Of a DNA stretch of 64,000 bases, positions 21,900 to 64,000 are shown in pieces. A program made the translations under genes and the position numbers. The notes beneath the pieces were generated by a model. The model did not search any database. It was not told the origin of the DNA and worked only from the letters and a program-made list of their open reading frames with translations. This stretch comes from Salvelinus alpinus. Its lineage: Eukaryota > Chordata > Actinopteri > Salmoniformes > Salmonidae. The DNA lies in assembly GCF_045679555.1 (NCBI RefSeq), contig NC_092098.1, forward strand, positions 20,800,038-20,864,037, given 5' to 3'. The stretch's first letter is position 1, and each line of letters begins with the position of its first letter.

Positions 21900-22308
21900 T
21901 ACAAAAATAATGAAATACGCTATCCTGTAGATGGCGACAAATCACGCGCCAAATGAAAACAACTGCTGGGGAGCAATCCTTCATGGGGCGGAAATGAATT
22001 ATGCGCACGCGCATTGAACAATCTCACCAGTGTTGGTTGTTGTTGTCTGCATGGACTACACTTGAAAATAAATGAAACCATTACATTTTCTTTCCAAATA
22101 ACGGTCCTGTGAATTACTTTAGACTACGTGCAAGCGTACTAACCATTTTACTGCGTGTGGATAATGGCGTAGTGAAAGGAGATCGCATAGGGTGTTATGG
22201 CTAACATTAGCTTGCTAAGCTAAGCTTCGTTTAGGGTTCGAAGATATTATCAAGCTGGCCTCAACCCGAGGCCAACTGGCCTTCCTAACTGAGTAAAAGT
22301 AGCGCAAG
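21900..22308 (+). promoter_or_regulatory. taf1: taf1 promoter and non-coding first exon
   Basis: The non-coding first exon ends at 22308 before a consensus donor (AAG|GTAAGA). Its start is not defined. Upstream lie a YY1-like ATGGCG word (21931-21936), an E2F-like element (GCGCCAAA, 21946-21953, reverse of TTTGGCGC) and a perfect NRF1 consensus TGCGCACGCGCA (22002-22013). These are typical of TATA-less housekeeping promoters. Function is inferred from motif content and position only. Confidence 0.6.
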
Positions 22309-22528
22309 GTAAGATTAAACCTTCAACAGACCAATTTTTTTTGCATGCATGCAACTCCTGTCTGTCATTCCATCCCATTTGTTGTGATCATGCATGCATG
22401 AGTGTCATTGACACCCCTTTATCTGTTCTCCATTTCTCCTGACAAGTAAGGACTAAATAAACAATGTAAGAGAGAATCTACGAATCACACATTGATATGA
22501 CTAATTGATCAGTAAATTTTTCTCTCAG

Positions 22529-64000
<41,472 letters not shown>

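Overview
This is vertebrate nuclear DNA from a salmonid fish (trout, salmon or char type). I infer this from intron-exon genes with fish-like TAF1, RhoG and FHDC1 products and from the repeats. The repeats include Sleeping Beauty-type Tc1 elements, tRNA-derived SINEs ending in the tail CTAGTTAAATAAAGG, abundant endonuclease/RT LINEs and the salmonid LTR beginning TGTCACGTTC. There are no prokaryotic operons, CRISPR arrays or functional tRNA/rRNA genes.

Layout. 1-9.4 kb is gene-poor and repeat-filled: a Tc1 end, two LINE remnants, a complete non-autonomous LTR retrotransposon (2791-5961, two 404-bp LTRs, 5-bp target duplication), a related solo LTR (7722-8113) and a 76-bp palindromic MITE. 9.44-14.25 kb holds 11 exons of an FHDC1-like inverted formin gene (+). 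15.86-16.47 kb holds the single coding exon of rhog (+). From a promoter near 21.9-22.3 kb to the right edge runs taf1 (+): one non-coding and 24 coding exons are visible (1214 codons). It covers the TBP-binding N terminus, the acidic/kinase-like region, the DUF3591/acetyltransferase-like core and the winged helix. The zinc knuckle and bromodomains lie beyond the window.

The exons of taf1 are short and cleanly spliced, but its introns are swollen by layered transposons. Intron 2 holds a SINE split by a LINE, which is itself split by a second LINE and a Tc1. Intron 10 is a hAT-like element containing two Tc1-type elements, one of which carries a solo LTR and a Sleeping Beauty-type copy. Intron 24 is a hAT-like element containing a Tc1 that contains another hAT-like element. 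Terminal inverted repeats and target-site duplications can be read at most of these boundaries, so the order of insertion can be reconstructed.

The three genes act separately: actin/microtubule organisation (FHDC1), Rho GTPase signalling (RhoG) and general Pol II transcription (TFIID subunit 1). I see no evidence of a new multi-gene system. The unusual content is the nested mobile elements, the pol-less LTR element coding a repeat-rich protein, an extra in-frame taf1 exon and a tiny MITE with intact ends. LINE and SINE family assignments come from recognition, not from a database search.
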